From Oscillospiraceae bacterium (lineage in GTDB: Bacteria > Bacillota > Clostridia > Oscillospirales > Acutalibacteraceae): DNA of 7,450 nucleotides. The DNA lies in assembly GCA_031267335.1 (NCBI GenBank), contig JAIRZH010000037.1:1-7450 (forward strand). The letters are read 5' to 3'. This document shows, one piece after another, positions 6,208-7,450 of this stretch (within the stretch, counting starts at the first letter, position 1; every line of letters starts with the position of its first letter). The position numbers and the translations under genes are program-made. The notes beneath the pieces were generated by a model, which searched no databases, was not told where the DNA came from, and saw only the letters and a program-made list of their open reading frames with translations.

Positions 6208-7242
6208 ATGAAAAATAAAATTAGCGATTTAAATATCCAAAATTTAAATTCTAAAAAGAGAATTTTTAGCGCTATCCAACCAAGCGGTAGTGTTACTCTT
6301 GGCAATTATTTAGGTTCTCTAAAAAATTGGCAAGAAATGCAAGAAAATTACGATTGTATTTTTGCAATTGCTGATTTACATACTCTTACAATTCGGCAAG
6401 ATCCTAAATTATTTAATGAAAATATCTTAAAAACTTATACACTTTTTATGGCTTGCGGAATTAATCCTGAAAAAAGCTTATTTTTTATCCAAAGCCACGT
6501 TGCTGCGCATTCACAATTAGCATGGATACTAAATTGCTATGCTTTTGTGGGTGAGCTTTCCCGAATGACTCAATTTAAAGATAAATCTAAAAAATATTCA
6601 GAAAATATAAATGCAGGGTTATTTACTTATCCATGCCTTATGGCAGCTGATATTTTGCTTTACGATACAAATTTTGTTCCAATAGGGAAAGACCAAAAAC
6701 AGCATGTAGAAATGACTCGCGATATTGCCCAGAGATTTAATAATCTATATGGTAAAACTTTTGTTTTGCCTGAATCGATTATTCCTGAAATTGGTTCGAA
6801 AATTATGTCACTTAAAAATCCAGATAAAAAAATGTCAAAATCTGATTTAAATCCCGAATCTTATATTGCAATTCTTGATGAACCTAAAATCATTATAAAT
6901 AAAATACAACATGCGGTCACAGATTCGAATTCGGAAATAAAATATCATAAAGGTGAGCTTACCGGAATTAATAATTTAATAACCATTTATTCATGTTTAA
7001 CGAATAAAACATTGTTTGAAATTGAAAAAGAATTCGAGGGTAAAGGGTACGGGCATTTTAAAAAAATTGTTTCGGAAATAATTATTTCAGAGCTTGAACC
7101 GATTCAAAAAAGGTTTAAAGATTTTAATAAAAATTATGATTTAATAAAAAGTTATTACAATAAAAATTCCGAAGCAGCGAGTTTAATTGCGCAAGAAGTG
7201 CTCGCTCGAGTTTATGAAAAAATAGGGCTGCTAGCGATCTAA
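6208..7242 (+). CDS. trpS: Tryptophan--tRNA ligase
   Basis: This cytoplasmic class I synthetase activates tryptophan with ATP and charges tRNA-Trp. IFSAIQPSGSVTLGNYLGSL (19-38) contains the HIGH-type signature as LGNY. It is followed by AIADLHTLT, LFTYPCLMAADILLY (138-152), the IGKDQKQHVEMTRDIA segment (159-174) that binds tryptophan, and KMSKS at 208-212. The C-terminal helical anticodon-binding region ends in VLARVYEKIGLL, as usual. At 344 residues it is slightly longer than most bacterial TrpRS (about 325-340), mainly from an N-terminal extension of some 15 residues before KKRIFSAIQPSG. No ATG, GTG or TTG start with a ribosome site lies closer, so 6208 is kept, although its own upstream AGG (6190-6192) is weak and distant. 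No T-box antiterminator motif is seen upstream. Copy B of the repeat begins 20 bases after the stop. Confidence 0.96.
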   Translation: MKNKISDLNIQNLNSKKRIFSAIQPSGSVTLGNYLGSLKNWQEMQENYDCIFAIADLHTLTIRQDPKLFNENILKTYTLFMACGINPEKSLFFIQSHVAAHSQLAWILNCYAFVGELSRMTQFKDKSKKYSENINAGLFTYPCLMAADILLYDTNFVPIGKDQKQHVEMTRDIAQRFNNLYGKTFVLPESIIPEIGSKIMSLKNPDKKMSKSDLNPESYIAILDEPKIIINKIQHAVTDSNSEIKYHKGELTGINNLITIYSCLTNKTLFEIEKEFEGKGYGHFKKIVSEIIISELEPIQKRFKDFNKNYDLIKSYYNKNSEAASLIAQEVLARVYEKIGLLAI

Positions 7243-7261
7243 TTAATTTTATGTCTACCTC

Positions 7262-7391
7262 TTTTATGTCTGTTACATCTAGGTAAGCTTAAGTTCTTAT
7301 TTAAAGCTTTACTCTTACCCATTTCTTTAAAAAAGAAACGGGTACTCCCAAAGAAACAGCGGCTTACGGTGGCTCGTTGCACTTCGCCAAG
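7262..7391 (-). repeat. Dispersed repeat, copy B (right arm of window-spanning inverted repeat)
   Basis: This is the inverted counterpart of 1-132, with shared landmarks TGTCTGTTACAT, AGGTAAGCTTAAGTTCTT, the hairpin at 7316-7344, and the GC-rich end CTTCGCCAAG. The GC-rich sequence continues to about 7410, so the full unit is longer than the part seen in copy A. On the plus strand a frame stays open for about 37 codons across it (GTPKETAAYGGSLHFAK), but it lacks a start and is probably incidental. The repeat begins only 20 bases after trpS, so its hairpin could also mark the end of that transcript. The last 40 bases of the window show nothing recognisable. Confidence 0.85.
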
Positions 7392-7450
7392 GCGCCGCAG
7401 ACAAGTGTCGCTTTAATATAATAAGGATAACATCAAATAAAACTTAGATT

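Noticed and set aside
7311..7430. Open frame GTPKETAAYGGSLHFAK across copy B as a coding gene
   Set aside because: It has no start codon or ribosome site, lies entirely within the repeat, and the substitutions between copies do not clearly favour synonymous positions.
1..7450. CRISPR arrays, tRNA or rRNA genes
   Set aside because: No regularly spaced short direct repeats and no cloverleaf or rRNA-like stretch was seen; the repeats present are inverted and dispersed.

Overview
The window is very AT-rich chromosomal DNA with four confident protein genes: a polyphosphate kinase (ppk1), a FakA/YloV-type DAK2-domain protein, a 94-residue small protein that looks like a Nif11-type double-glycine precursor, and tryptophanyl-tRNA synthetase (trpS). 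Purine-rich Shine-Dalgarno sites (AAGGTG, GAGGTG, AAAGGA, AGGAGGT), TTG starts, the FakA-type protein and the AT-rich codon use point to a Firmicutes/Clostridia-type bacterium. Wide spacers, dispersed foldback repeats and ribosome sites without genes suggest a repeat-rich, possibly host-associated and shrinking genome. That last step is inference.

Layout: 1-132 is one copy of a dispersed repeat whose left end is much more GC-rich than its surroundings. A second, inverted copy lies at 7262-7391, so the four genes sit between a long inverted repeat pair. A shorter diverged copy follows at 139-200. A foldback, MITE-like element lies at 289-444, then a minus-strand ribosome site with a 12-codon ORF, then a good sigma-A type promoter for ppk1 (721-2784, +). 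Between the convergent ppk1 and fakA-like genes (2785-3364) are a possible 52-codon ORF, a second foldback element with TA flanks (3025-3184), and a minus-strand promoter/hairpin/U-tract arrangement that could be a small RNA.

The fakA-like gene (3365-5164, -) lies downstream of the small precursor-like gene (5312-5596, -) on the same strand and may share its transcript. The 600-base gap before trpS (6208-7242, +) holds an orphan AGGAGGT ribosome site within a potential hairpin, and a large foldback element with two perfect 56-base inverted arms around a 156-base centre (5840-6107).

The four genes do not form one pathway. PPK1 makes polyphosphate, FakA-type proteins activate exogenous fatty acids with a FakB partner not seen here, and TrpRS charges tRNA. 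The least ordinary content is the small GG-motif protein and the set of structured repeats, at least two of which share a core sequence.
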